From Haloarcula sebkhae (GTDB lineage: Archaea; Halobacteriota; Halobacteria; Halobacteriales; Haloarculaceae): a stretch of 64,000 nucleotides of DNA. The stretch is taken from the NCBI RefSeq assembly GCF_014647415.1, contig NZ_BMPD01000001.1, forward strand, positions 1 to 64,000. The letters run 5' to 3'. The position numbers and the translations under genes were made by a program. Positions 50,248 to 58,689 of the stretch are shown piece by piece. Below the pieces are notes generated by a model. It was not told where the DNA came from and made no database searches. It saw nothing but the letters and a program-made list of their open reading frames with translations. Within the stretch, counting starts at the first letter, position 1; each line of letters opens with the position of its first letter.

Positions 50248-51165
50248 ATGCAGACCCACATCGTCCCGGTCGGGTTCGACTACGACCGGCTCATCGCGCC
50301 GCTGGTGCGCGAGCAACTCGACGTTGACCGCGTCATCCTCCTTGAGGGGGCGGTCGGCAGCGAAGCCAACGTCGAGTACTCGCGCAACCTCGCCGAGAAG
50401 CTGGAAAAGGACTACCAGAACCTGCTCGGGGCCGAAACCGAGCGATTCGTCGTCGCCGACGTGTACGACTACGACGAGGCCTTCGAGCAGGCGTTCGAAC
50501 TCATCAACGCCGAACTCGACGCGGGTAGCGAGGTGTGGGTCAACGTCTCCGCGATGCCCCGGACTGTCTCCTTTGCCTTTGCGACTGCGGCTCACTCGAT
50601 TATGGTCGAGCGCGAGGGCGACCGGGATCGCATCCACACCTACTACACAGTCCCCGAGAAGTACTTGGAGACAGAACTCGCCGAAGAACTGCGCAAGCAG
50701 ATCGACATGCTGGAGGACATGCGCACGGGCGAGGATGTCGACGAACGTGTCGACGACAGACTCGAAACCGCACGGGACCTGCTGGCGGAGTTCGACGAAC
50801 GCGGGACGACCATCGGCGCGAAGGAGATCGACGGCTCCCACGTGGTCGAGCTCCCCGTCGCCTCCTTCTCGAATGTCAAGCCCTTCGAGGAAGTCATCCT
50901 CTTTACCCTCGGCGAACACGGTGAATTCGAGTCCGTCTCCGAACTCGCACAGCAGCTGGCCCGAGATCTGGGTGAGGAGTACACCGACTCCTTCCGCTCG
51001 AAGGTCATCTACAACGTCGACCGGCTTGGTCCCGGCGGAAAAGGATACATCGAGCAGGAGGAACACGGGAAATCCTACCGGACAACGCTCTCGCGCATCG
51101 GGCAGTTGTGGGTTCGTGCCCACTCCGCCGAGGACCGCGAGCATCGCAAGTCCGACCTGCCGTAA
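50248..51165 (+). CDS. HFX_2341/DUF6293-type transcriptional regulator with CARF-like domain
   Basis: 305 aa. N-terminal Rossmann-like region (about 1-150): THIVPVGFDYDRLIAPLVRE, EVWVNVSAMPRTVSFAFATAA resembling the CARF (nucleotide-sensing) fold seen in CRISPR-associated regulators; C-terminal winged helix (about 210-295) with LGEHGEFESVSELAQQLARDL. Usually found outside CRISPR loci in haloarchaea. A small-molecule-controlled regulator is the likely role. It is leaderless by TATA position. Confidence 0.85.
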   Translation: MQTHIVPVGFDYDRLIAPLVREQLDVDRVILLEGAVGSEANVEYSRNLAEKLEKDYQNLLGAETERFVVADVYDYDEAFEQAFELINAELDAGSEVWVNVSAMPRTVSFAFATAAHSIMVEREGDRDRIHTYYTVPEKYLETELAEELRKQIDMLEDMRTGEDVDERVDDRLETARDLLAEFDERGTTIGAKEIDGSHVVELPVASFSNVKPFEEVILFTLGEHGEFESVSELAQQLARDLGEEYTDSFRSKVIYNVDRLGPGGKGYIEQEEHGKSYRTTLSRIGQLWVRAHSAEDREHRKSDLP

Positions 51166-51212
51166 AGAGTGGCGGTGTCCTGAGCCTGCTGGAACGCCAG
51201 CGAAAACCGAAG

Positions 51213-51220
51213 TCATTAAT
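51213..51220 (+). promoter_or_regulatory. TATA-like box of the valS leader transcript
   Basis: TCATTAAT, about 26-30 nt before position 51243-51247. It implies transcription starts at the leader ORF and gives valS a leader of about 150 nt. Confidence 0.45.
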
Positions 51221-51242
51221 CCTGCCGTTGGTCGAGTATTGT

Positions 51243-51396
51243 ACAGATGGTGCGTCGACTCTCCCGAACGCTGGTTCTCGCGCCCGTCGGTGTAGGGGCC
51301 CCCACGCCCCACATCACCCCTACCACTCGACGCACGCACCGCTGATAACTACGCCGCAGTCAGATGCTATCCGGGTGTTACACCCACCGCTTGAAT
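51243..51396 (+). promoter_or_regulatory. Structured 5' leader of valS
   Basis: Nested inverted repeats: outer 9-bp arms GTGCGTCGA (51250-51258) and TCGACGCAC (51327-51335); inner 7-bp arms GTAGGGG (51292-51298) and CCCCTAC (51317-51323) with an 18-nt loop. Further down GGGTGTTACACCC (51373-51385) is a perfect 13-bp palindrome 11 nt before the ATG. Together these could form a long hairpin and a small one near the start site. Confidence 0.5.
51247..51345 (+). CDS. 32-aa leader peptide ORF upstream of valS
   Basis: ATG 51247 to TGA 51343-51345. Starts MVRRLSRTLVLAPVGVGAPT and ends TTRRTHR. Valine at residues 2, 10, 14 and 16, next to the gene for valyl-tRNA synthetase. It lies within the structured leader. 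Could be a translated sensor of charged tRNA-Val; no experimental support. Confidence 0.4.
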   Translation: MVRRLSRTLVLAPVGVGAPTPHITPTTRRTHR

Positions 51397-54069
51397 ATGA
51401 GTGATACACAGGACCCACCGCAGGACGAACCGACCGCAGACGAATCAGAGAACGCCCTCGACGGGGAGTACGACCCCCGCGAGGTAGAGCCGGAGTGGCA
51501 GGACCAGTGGGTCGCGGACAAGACCTACGCCTACGACGAGGACGCTGATACCCGCTTCACCATCGACACGCCGCCGCCGACGGTGTCGGGGAACCTCCAC
51601 ATGGGCCACCTCTACCAGTTCACGCTACAGGACTTCGTCGCCCGCTTCCACCGGATGCGCGACGACACCGTCTACTTCCCATTCGGCTACGACGACAACG
51701 GCATCGCCTCGGAGCGACTGACCGAGCGCGAACTCGACATCCGACACCAGGATTACCCGCGACGGGAGTTCCAGGAGAAGTGCCGCGACGTGTGTACGCA
51801 GTTCGAGGACGAGTTCACCGAGGACGTGCAGTCGCTTGCGATCTCCATCGACTGGGACAACACCTACAAGACCATCGCGCCGGATGTCCAGCGGGTCTCC
51901 CAGCTGTCGTTCCTCGACCTCTACGAGCAGGGCCGGGAGTACCGCCAGCGCGCGCCGACCATCTGGTGTCCGGACTGTGAAACGGCCATCTCACAGGTCG
52001 AGCAGGAAGACAAGGACAAGTCGACGCTGTTCAACGACATCGCCTTCGACCTCGTCGAGACGGGCGACGGGCCGGCTGACGAGGACGCGACGTTCACCAT
52101 CTCGACGACCCGGCCCGAGCTACTGCCGGCGTGTGTCGCCGTCTTCGTCCATCCCGACGACGACGAGAACCAGCACCTCGTCGGTGGCAGTGCGCGCGTG
52201 CCTCTTTTCGAGCAGGAGGTCCCCATTATCGCCGACGAGCGCGTCGACATGGAGACCGGCAGCGGCATCGTGATGTGCTGTACGTTTGGCGACCAGAACG
52301 ACATCGAGTGGTACCAGGCCCACGACCTACCGCTGCGGCTCGCCATCGACGAGTCGGCGACGATGACGGACGTGGCCGGCGAGTATCAGGGGATGCACAC
52401 CACCGAGGCCCGCGAGGCCATCATCGAGGACCTGCGCGAGGAGGGCTCGCTGCTCGAGAGCCGCGACCACAACCACACCGTGCAGGTCCACGAGCGCTGT
52501 GAAGAGGAAGTCGAGTACCTCGTCACCGAGCAGTGGTACATCGAACTGCTCGACAAGAAAGAGGAGTACATCGAGGCTGGCCGCCAGATGGAGTGGTATC
52601 CCGAGAAGATGGCAACCCGCTACGAGCACTGGATCGAGGGGCTCGAATGGGACTGGTGTATCTCCCGCCAGCGCGATTCGGGCATCCCGATCCCGGTGTG
52701 GTACTGCGACGACTGCGGCGAGCCCGTGATGGCCGAGCGCGAGCAGCTCCCGGTCGACCCTCTGTCGGACGACCCGCCGGTCGATAGCTGTCCCGAGTGT
52801 GGCCACGACTCGCTGACGCCCGAGGAGGACGTCTTCGACACGTGGGCGACTTCGTCGCTGACCCCGCTGGTGAATGCCGGCTGGGACTGGGACGCCGACA
52901 GCGAGTCATTCACGATGGAACTGCCGGAGCTGTACCCCTTCGACCTGCGTCCGCAGGGTCACGACATCATCTCCTTCTGGCTGTTCCACACCGTCGTCAA
53001 GTGCTACGAGCACACCGGCGAGGTGCCATTCGAGAACGTGATGATAAACGGGATGGTGCTAGACGAGAACCGCGAGGCGATGTCCAAGTCCAAGGGCAAC
53101 GTCATCCCGCCCAGCGAGGTCTTAGAGAAGTTCCCGGTCGACGCCACCCGCTACTGGGCCGCCGGTACCTCCATCGGCGACGACTTCCCGTACAAGGAGG
53201 GGGACCTCGAAGCCGGTGAGCGACTCCTCCAGAAGCTCTGGAACGCCTCGCGGCTGGTCGACCAACTCACGCCCGCGAGTCAGCCCGACGAGCCTGAGGA
53301 TTTGGCCGCTGTCGACGAGTGGTTGCTGGCCGAACTGGATGCGACTGTCGAGTCAGTCACCACGAAGTTCGAGGACTACGAGTTCTCGAAGGCCCGGAAC
53401 GAACTCCGGTCCTTTTTCTGGAACACGTTCTGTGACGACTACCTCGAAATCGCCAAGCAGCGACTCTCCGACGGTGGCGACGTGTCGACCGAGTTCACGC
53501 TCCTGCAGGCCCACCGGACCTTCCTGCAACTGTTCGCGCCGTTCCTCCCACACATTACGGAGGAACTGTGGGAGCGGTGCTACGAGGAAGATAGCTCGAT
53601 TCACACGACGGACTGGCCGACCGCGGGCGGCTATGACGCCGACCTCGAGGCGGGCGAGACGGCGATGGAGGTCGTCTCCGCGCTCCGGCGGTACAAGACC
53701 GAGAACGGGCTGCCGCTGAACGCCGACCTCGACCACGTTGAGGTGTTCGGCCACATCGCCGGCTTCGAGGACGCGGTCGGCGAGGCGATGCACGTTGCTC
53801 AACTTGACACCTACGACGAGGCCCCGGACATCACGACGAAGGTCAGTGGCATCGACCTCGACTACTCGCTCGTCGGCCCCGAGTTCGGCAGCGAAGTCGG
53901 TGCTATCGACGCCGCTATCGAGGACGGCGACTACGAGATCGACGGCGACACGCTACGGGTCGCCGGCGTCGAACTCGACGACGAGATGTTCACCGTCGAG
54001 GAGTCCCGGACCTACTCCGGCGAGGGCGAGATGACCGAAACCGAGAGCGCCGTCGTCGTGATTCGGTAA
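51397..54069 (+). CDS. valS: Valyl-tRNA synthetase
   Basis: 890 aa class Ia synthetase. ATP-binding HIGH variant is NLHMGHLY; KMSKS-like AMSKSKGNVI; editing CP1 domain in the middle; zinc-knuckle CPDCETAISQ and CDDCGEPV...CPECGHDS; C-terminal anticodon-binding region with helical stem. Charges tRNA-Val and edits Thr. ATG 51397 (MSDTQDPPQDE) is preferred; an in-frame ATG at 51364 lies inside the leader. Confidence 0.97.
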   Translation: MSDTQDPPQDEPTADESENALDGEYDPREVEPEWQDQWVADKTYAYDEDADTRFTIDTPPPTVSGNLHMGHLYQFTLQDFVARFHRMRDDTVYFPFGYDDNGIASERLTERELDIRHQDYPRREFQEKCRDVCTQFEDEFTEDVQSLAISIDWDNTYKTIAPDVQRVSQLSFLDLYEQGREYRQRAPTIWCPDCETAISQVEQEDKDKSTLFNDIAFDLVETGDGPADEDATFTISTTRPELLPACVAVFVHPDDDENQHLVGGSARVPLFEQEVPIIADERVDMETGSGIVMCCTFGDQNDIEWYQAHDLPLRLAIDESATMTDVAGEYQGMHTTEAREAIIEDLREEGSLLESRDHNHTVQVHERCEEEVEYLVTEQWYIELLDKKEEYIEAGRQMEWYPEKMATRYEHWIEGLEWDWCISRQRDSGIPIPVWYCDDCGEPVMAEREQLPVDPLSDDPPVDSCPECGHDSLTPEEDVFDTWATSSLTPLVNAGWDWDADSESFTMELPELYPFDLRPQGHDIISFWLFHTVVKCYEHTGEVPFENVMINGMVLDENREAMSKSKGNVIPPSEVLEKFPVDATRYWAAGTSIGDDFPYKEGDLEAGERLLQKLWNASRLVDQLTPASQPDEPEDLAAVDEWLLAELDATVESVTTKFEDYEFSKARNELRSFFWNTFCDDYLEIAKQRLSDGGDVSTEFTLLQAHRTFLQLFAPFLPHITEELWERCYEEDSSIHTTDWPTAGGYDADLEAGETAMEVVSALRRYKTENGLPLNADLDHVEVFGHIAGFEDAVGEAMHVAQLDTYDEAPDITTKVSGIDLDYSLVGPEFGSEVGAIDAAIEDGDYEIDGDTLRVAGVELDDEMFTVEESRTYSGEGEMTETESAVVVIR

Positions 54070-54162
54070 GCTCGGCTCGTTTTACAGGTATTTCGCCGGC
54101 CACCGGGCCGCACATCGCCGCGACCAGTAGCATCAAGACCTGCGGGTCCGGTCATTGAAACC

Positions 54163-54339
54163 ATGCGAACAGAGGAGACGATTCGGGACCGAATCGAGGC
54201 GCTGCAGGACGAGTACGACAAGCACGACCCGCCGTCGACCGAACTGGAAGACGAGGCCGAGGTCGCCATCCTGCGCGCTATCGAGGAACTGGAGTGGGTC
54301 CTCGACGAGCGCGAGACAGAGGACGGGTTCACGACCTGA
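54163..54339 (+). CDS. Small acidic protein
   Basis: 58 aa, all-helical: MRTEETIRDRIEALQDEYDK, then EDEAEVAILRAIEELEWVLDE, ending FTT. High coding GC and a clear ATG, with its stop 36 bp before the convergent DUF1405 gene. Two helices, coiled-coil-like. No recognised family; a haloarchaeal small protein. Confidence 0.7.
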   Translation: MRTEETIRDRIEALQDEYDKHDPPSTELEDEAEVAILRAIEELEWVLDERETEDGFTT

Positions 54340-54375
54340 GACGCTGCCGGAACCGCCAGCGAAGGACAGCGCCGG

Positions 54376-55146
54376 TCAGGCTTGCCGTTTCACTTTCTCT
54401 ACACGCGTCGCCAGTGCGAGAAACGTCGCTATGAGCGTCAGCACGACCGCCCAGCCCGCTGCGAGGTCATGGGCGAGCACCGTGTGGTCGAACCCACCGG
54501 CAGCGACAATTGGCTCGGCCCGGAGCCAGGTGTGGTGTGGCCCGTCGAGAACCGGGACGAAGTAGTCCACGATGTCGTTGAAGCCGTACCAGAACACTGC
54601 AACGGCGACGGACATGACAGAGAAACTCGCGTAGCGGTGGATGAGAAATGCCTCGGCGGCCATCGCCAGATGGCTCAGAACTAGGAACCAGTAGAGCCAC
54701 AGCGGAATCCCGCCAGGACCATTGAGAGTGAGCTGGACGTACGGTGTCCAGAGGCCGAGCTTGATGCAGCCGAAGAAGCCGAGCATGTGGAGCCACTGGG
54801 CATTCCAGTCGAGCCGCCAGGCCACCAGCGAGAGCCCGATGAACATCGTCGCGACCGGGGAGTCCGGAATCAGGGGGTAGGCGGCTAGCGGAGCCGCACC
54901 GAGTTGGCCCTCCACGAGCGGCGGCGCTGTGTTCAGCGGCCGGCCGGCGTAGTACCAGAAGCCAAACAGCGTCCCGACCAGATTGACGAGGGCGATGGGC
55001 CAGGCGAGTCTGAGCCCGACGTTCTCCAGCCACGCTGGTAGCGGCGCGACGTACTGCGGAAGCCCTTCGGCATCGGGGAGCCGCCGGCTAAACACCCGCG
55101 CGACAGCCGCGTCGATGCGCCCGCCGACACCCTCGTCCGTAGCCAT
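54376..55146 (-). CDS. DUF1405 family membrane protein
   Basis: 256 aa with about seven hydrophobic segments. Conserved DUF1405 pieces: FWYYAGRPL.. near the start, PLIPDSPVATMFIG, HMLGFFGCIKLGLWTPYVQL, and FWYGFNDIVDYFVPVLDGPHHTW. Proteins of this family are found in Bacillus and archaea; function unknown. Convergent with the small acidic gene. Confidence 0.85.
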   Translation of the reverse strand: MATDEGVGGRIDAAVARVFSRRLPDAEGLPQYVAPLPAWLENVGLRLAWPIALVNLVGTLFGFWYYAGRPLNTAPPLVEGQLGAAPLAAYPLIPDSPVATMFIGLSLVAWRLDWNAQWLHMLGFFGCIKLGLWTPYVQLTLNGPGGIPLWLYWFLVLSHLAMAAEAFLIHRYASFSVMSVAVAVFWYGFNDIVDYFVPVLDGPHHTWLRAEPIVAAGGFDHTVLAHDLAAGWAVVLTLIATFLALATRVEKVKRQA

Positions 55147-55283
55147 GTCGATGCAGTGGGGAGACGCGATGAAAACGGTAGTGGTCTCAGCCCCGTCCTC
55201 TGGAGAATATCGCTGTCACTGGCCCGATATCGGCTCCCCCGCGTGCGGGTCAAACGCCGTTCTGTCCCTCGAAAGGACACGCG

Positions 55284-55290
55284 TTAAGTA
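55284..55290 (+). promoter_or_regulatory. TATA-like box of pdxS
   Basis: TTAAGTA 23-29 nt before ATG 55313, predicting a leaderless transcript. Confidence 0.5.
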
Positions 55291-55312
55291 AATCCAGTCC
55301 TAAGTCTGGGTA

Positions 55313-56221
55313 ATGACTGAAGAGACCGACCTCGAGGACCTCCGTCGCGGGACTGACCTCGTCAAGCGCGGCTTCGCGAAGATGCAGAAGGGCGGCGTCA
55401 TCATGGACGTCGTCAACCGTGAGCAAGCCCGAATCGCCGAGGACGCCGGCGCGGTCGCCGTGATGCACCTGGAGTCGGTGCCGGCCGACATCCGCAAGCG
55501 GGGCGGTGTCGCTCGGATGGCAGACCCCAGCAAACTCGAAGAGATCATCGAAGAGGTGTCGATTCCGGTGATGGGCAAGGCCCGCATCGGCCACACTGCC
55601 GAGGCCCAGATTCTGGAAGCCGCTGGCGCGGATATGGTCGATGAGTCGGAAGTACTGACTCAGGCCGACGACCGCTACCACATCGACAAGCGCGAGTTCA
55701 CCGCGCCGTTCGTCTGCGGAGCCCGGAACCTCGCCGAGGCGCTGCGCCGCATCGACGAGGGCGCAGCGATGATTCGTACGAAGGGCGAGGCAGGTACCGG
55801 CGACGTAAATCAGGCCGTCACCCACCAGCGGAACATCCAGCGCTCCATCGGGATGCTCGAAGGGATGGCCTACGAGGAGCGCGACGAGTGGGCCCGCGAA
55901 CACGGTGCGCCCCGCCGGCTCGTCCACGAGACGGCGGACCGCGGCCGGCTGCCGGTCGTCAACTTCGCGGCCGGCGGCATCGCGACGCCCGCCGACGCCG
56001 CACTGATGATGCAACACGGCTGTGACGGCATCTTCGTCGGTTCTGGTATCTTCGGCGCGGAGAACCCCCAGGCAATGGGCGAGTCCATCGTCGCAGCGGT
56101 CAACAACTACGACGACCCCGAACAGCTCAAGGAGATCGCGAAGAACCCCGGCAAGGGGATGAAAGGCCAGGCGAACGCGGACCTCGACGAAGAAGAGCAG
56201 TTGCAGGGCCGCGGCGTCTAA
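55313..56221 (+). CDS. pdxS: Pyridoxal 5'-phosphate synthase lyase subunit
   Basis: 302 aa. [18 protein letters not shown] and [16 protein letters not shown] open the PdxS TIM barrel; [18 protein letters not shown] with the Schiff-base Lys, [16 protein letters not shown], and the C-terminal [16 protein letters not shown] are standard. Condenses ribose-5-P, glyceraldehyde-3-P and ammonia to PLP with PdxT glutaminase (elsewhere). A T-rich terminator follows. Confidence 0.96.
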   Translation: MTEETDLEDLRRGTDLVKRGFAKMQKGGVIMDVVNREQARIAEDAGAVAVMHLESVPADIRKRGGVARMADPSKLEEIIEEVSIPVMGKARIGHTAEAQILEAAGADMVDESEVLTQADDRYHIDKREFTAPFVCGARNLAEALRRIDEGAAMIRTKGEAGTGDVNQAVTHQRNIQRSIGMLEGMAYEERDEWAREHGAPRRLVHETADRGRLPVVNFAAGGIATPADAALMMQHGCDGIFVGSGIFGAENPQAMGESIVAAVNNYDDPEQLKEIAKNPGKGMKGQANADLDEEEQLQGRGV

Positions 56222-56240
56222 CAAGGACCGCGACCAGTCG

Positions 56241-56250
56241 TTTTTTCTTT
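56241..56250 (+). terminator. Poly-T terminator of pdxS
   Basis: TTTTTTCTTT, 20 nt beyond the pdxS stop, typical of archaeal intrinsic termination. Confidence 0.55.
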
Positions 56251-56315
56251 CGGTATCAGACACCGTACAGACCGCCGCACAAAGACGAAGACACAAGTTC
56301 CTACGGCGGCGATAG

Positions 56316-57539
56316 GTGGCTGTGCAGGGGACGGCAACGCCCACGCCAGCGGCCAACGATACCGGTGAAGGCCTTCTGGAACTCTTTACCGTGTTACAGC
56401 GGTTGCTGGACCAGTTGGTCGCGGCGCAGGGGCGACTCGTCGCGACGCTCATCCTCTTGATCGTCCTGCTTGTCAGTGTCGTCGTCGTGCCAGCAGTCCT
56501 CTCCTGGCTTCGGTCTGCCACATCGGACCGAACCGGTGACTGGCTGCAGGTCATGGCCGACTACACACCGACGACCATCCGGGGCGTGTTTCTCCGGATC
56601 GCCCAGTTCTCGATGGTCGTTCTCGTCGTCGTCTCGTTCCTCATCGTCTGGGGTGTTCTCGATATCGTCCAGACGGTTGGGCCGTACCTCGACGGGAGCG
56701 ATCAGTCAGTACTGGCGACGATACAGACGATCGTTCTCGTCATGCTGGCCTTTGTCCTGTCCGACCAGATGCAGCGGTGGATCGGCCGGTTCAGTCAGGC
56801 TGTTACCGGATTCACCGAACACCAGGAGGAGATCCTCCTCCGATTGGGGCAGGTCACCGTCTTCGTCACTATCGGTGCGACGGTCTTCGCCGTCTGGGGC
56901 ATCGATCTCAGTGGCTTGCTCGTCGGGGCTGGGTTCCTCGGTATCGTCGTCGGTCTGGCTGCCAGACAGACGCTCGGTTCGCTCATCGCCGGCTTCGTCC
57001 TGATGTTTTCCCGCCCGTTCACTATCGGCGACTGGGTGCTCGTCGGCGACCAGGAAGGGATCGTGACCGATATCACCATCTTCAACACGCGGCTGGAGAA
57101 CTTCGACGGCGAGTTCGTCATCATCCCGAACGACCGCGTGAGCGACCGCGCGGTGACGAACCGCAGTCGCAAGGGGCTGTTGCGCCTCACGGTCGACATC
57201 GGTGTGGACTACGACACTGATGTCGACCGGGCGATGGACCTCGCTCGCGAGGCGATGGCCGACATCGAACACGTCGTCGACTCGCCGACGCCGGACGTTG
57301 TCCCGAAGGACTTCGGAGACTCTGCCGTGGTGATGGAACTCCGGTTCTGGATCGATCACCCGACACCGCCACGGAAGTGGCGCGCCATCTCGGCAGTCGT
57401 CCGGGGTGTGAAAGCCACCTTCGACGAGGAAGACATCTCCATCCCGTTCCCACAGCGGACCCTCTCGAACCGCGTGGACGCGGCGGACGAGGAGGCACTG
57501 GAAGGCGGCGTGGAGATGCGTCCGGACGGCGACGGCTGA
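56316..57539 (+). CDS. Mechanosensitive ion channel (MscS family)
   Basis: 407 aa, GTG start. Four to five N-terminal membrane helices, the last a pore helix (SGLLVGAGFLGIVVGLAARQTLGSLIAGFVL), then the MscS beta domain with RPFTIGDWVLVGDQEGIVTDITIFNTRLENFDGEFVIIPN, a C-terminal alpha/beta domain and an acidic tail. Opens when the membrane is stretched by osmotic downshock. The next gene is convergent, its stop almost abutting. Confidence 0.93.
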   Translation: MAVQGTATPTPAANDTGEGLLELFTVLQRLLDQLVAAQGRLVATLILLIVLLVSVVVVPAVLSWLRSATSDRTGDWLQVMADYTPTTIRGVFLRIAQFSMVVLVVVSFLIVWGVLDIVQTVGPYLDGSDQSVLATIQTIVLVMLAFVLSDQMQRWIGRFSQAVTGFTEHQEEILLRLGQVTVFVTIGATVFAVWGIDLSGLLVGAGFLGIVVGLAARQTLGSLIAGFVLMFSRPFTIGDWVLVGDQEGIVTDITIFNTRLENFDGEFVIIPNDRVSDRAVTNRSRKGLLRLTVDIGVDYDTDVDRAMDLAREAMADIEHVVDSPTPDVVPKDFGDSAVVMELRFWIDHPTPPRKWRAISAVVRGVKATFDEEDISIPFPQRTLSNRVDAADEEALEGGVEMRPDGDG

Positions 57540-57540
57540 C

Positions 57541-57849
57541 CTACAGATCGAGACCGTCGAGAAGGAGCCCCAGTCCGAGAACCCAGCATCCCAGTGCAGT
57601 CCCGAGCGTGCTGACGTAGAACAGCCAGGACAGCCCCTGCTTTGTTGTCAGCGGCCCGCTCAGCGTGGCGGTCGCGGCATCGCTCGCGGCCGAGAGCGAC
57701 CCGGCAGTGAGGGCCAACCCGGCGAATGCACCGACGGCGACCGGTAGCGCTACGGCGATCAGCACTAGACCGACACGTTCGGCCAGCGCGGCGATTGCAG
57801 CCGGGTCGAAGGGTCGGTCACAGGTCGAGACCAGCTGTCGCTGTGCCAT
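57541..57849 (-). CDS. Small membrane protein of unknown function
   Basis: 102 aa. Three hydrophobic segments (about 26-50, 55-70, 75-98) after the polar MAQRQLVSTCDRPFDPAAIA. No recognised family. The TATA box CTTTTATATCA (57871-57881, minus) lies about 27 nt upstream, so the mRNA is leaderless and the start at 57849 is well supported. Confidence 0.65.
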   Translation of the reverse strand: MAQRQLVSTCDRPFDPAAIAALAERVGLVLIAVALPVAVGAFAGLALTAGSLSAASDAATATLSGPLTTKQGLSWLFYVSTLGTALGCWVLGLGLLLDGLDL

Positions 57850-57870
57850 GCTACTTCATAGCATGTTTGT

Positions 57871-57881
57871 TGATATAAAAG
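57871..57881 (-). promoter_or_regulatory. TATA box of the 102-aa membrane protein
   Basis: Minus-strand CTTTTATATCA about 22-32 nt before ATG 57849. Confidence 0.55.
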
Positions 57882-58061
57882 TACGTTCTTCGACGGAGGC
57901 CATGATATGGATTCGGGGTGCGCAAGCAATCCGGGAAACCTACGGAAAAGCTGTTTCAGGCGCTAACATAGTGGATCGCTGCTCGGTCTTTACCGTATGG
58001 ACGCCGCGGCGGAGCGGCCGCCGGTCGAAACTACTATCCCCAACGGGACGAACGGACTGGT

Positions 58062-58643
58062 ATGAGCACTCCGCCGGGGGAGTATTACACCGAAGAACGC
58101 TGGCAGAACTGGCTAGACCGTATCGAGGAAGAAGACGTCGACCCTGAAGACGAGGATTCGGCGCGGCTCCTGTTGAACCTCCAGGACGACGCCGCGATCG
58201 CGGTCGCGAAGATTCTCACCGATTACGAGGACGGGCCGCTCGACGAGGAAGCGACGCTCGACGAGCTTGCCGGCGTCCGGGAGATCGTTCTCGACGACAT
58301 CGACATCGACGACGAGGAGACTGTGATGCTGATCGACGGGGTTCAGACCTCGCTACTGTGCGTGTTCTACGCGGCCGAGGAGTTCGTCGCAGAAGGGGCC
58401 GCGGACGACGCGACCATCACGGACTACATCGAAGCCGCCGCGGACGCGGAAGCCGAAGAAGACCTCGACGCGGCGCTGGGCTACTGTGTGCAGGCCGGCA
58501 CGCAGATCATCGGCGGGTCGGAGCTCCCGATGGAGGTCGCCGAAGACCTCGAATACGGGCTCGTCTCCGAGTGGGTCAACGGACTCGACAGTCTCCAGAC
58601 CGCGATGAGCGACCCGGAAGTCGTCGAAGAAGACGAGAGTTGA
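58062..58643 (+). CDS. DUF2150 family protein
   Basis: 193 aa, strongly acidic, helical. Conserved: YYTEERWQNWLDRIEEEDVDPEDEDSARLLLNLQDD at the N-terminus, and LGYCVQAGTQIIGGSELPMEV near 145. Archaeal-specific family of unknown function. Single gene with a 210-bp divergent intergenic region. Confidence 0.85.
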   Translation: MSTPPGEYYTEERWQNWLDRIEEEDVDPEDEDSARLLLNLQDDAAIAVAKILTDYEDGPLDEEATLDELAGVREIVLDDIDIDDEETVMLIDGVQTSLLCVFYAAEEFVAEGAADDATITDYIEAAADAEAEEDLDAALGYCVQAGTQIIGGSELPMEVAEDLEYGLVSEWVNGLDSLQTAMSDPEVVEEDES

Positions 58644-58689
58644 TAATTCGGCAGTCAGGTTTTTACCGCCGTCTCCGCAACTCATCGCC

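Noticed and set aside
51250-51335. tRNA-like reading of the valS leader
   Set aside because: The outer arms pair over a span close to tRNA length, but no D, anticodon or T-arm pattern and no GTTC-type T loop in the right place.
50242-51339. 365-codon frame opposite the HFX_2341-type gene
   Set aside because: Antisense shadow, and it would extend across the valS leader structure.
55250-56554. 434-codon frame opposite pdxS
   Set aside because: Complement of a certain gene (PdxS); no motifs.
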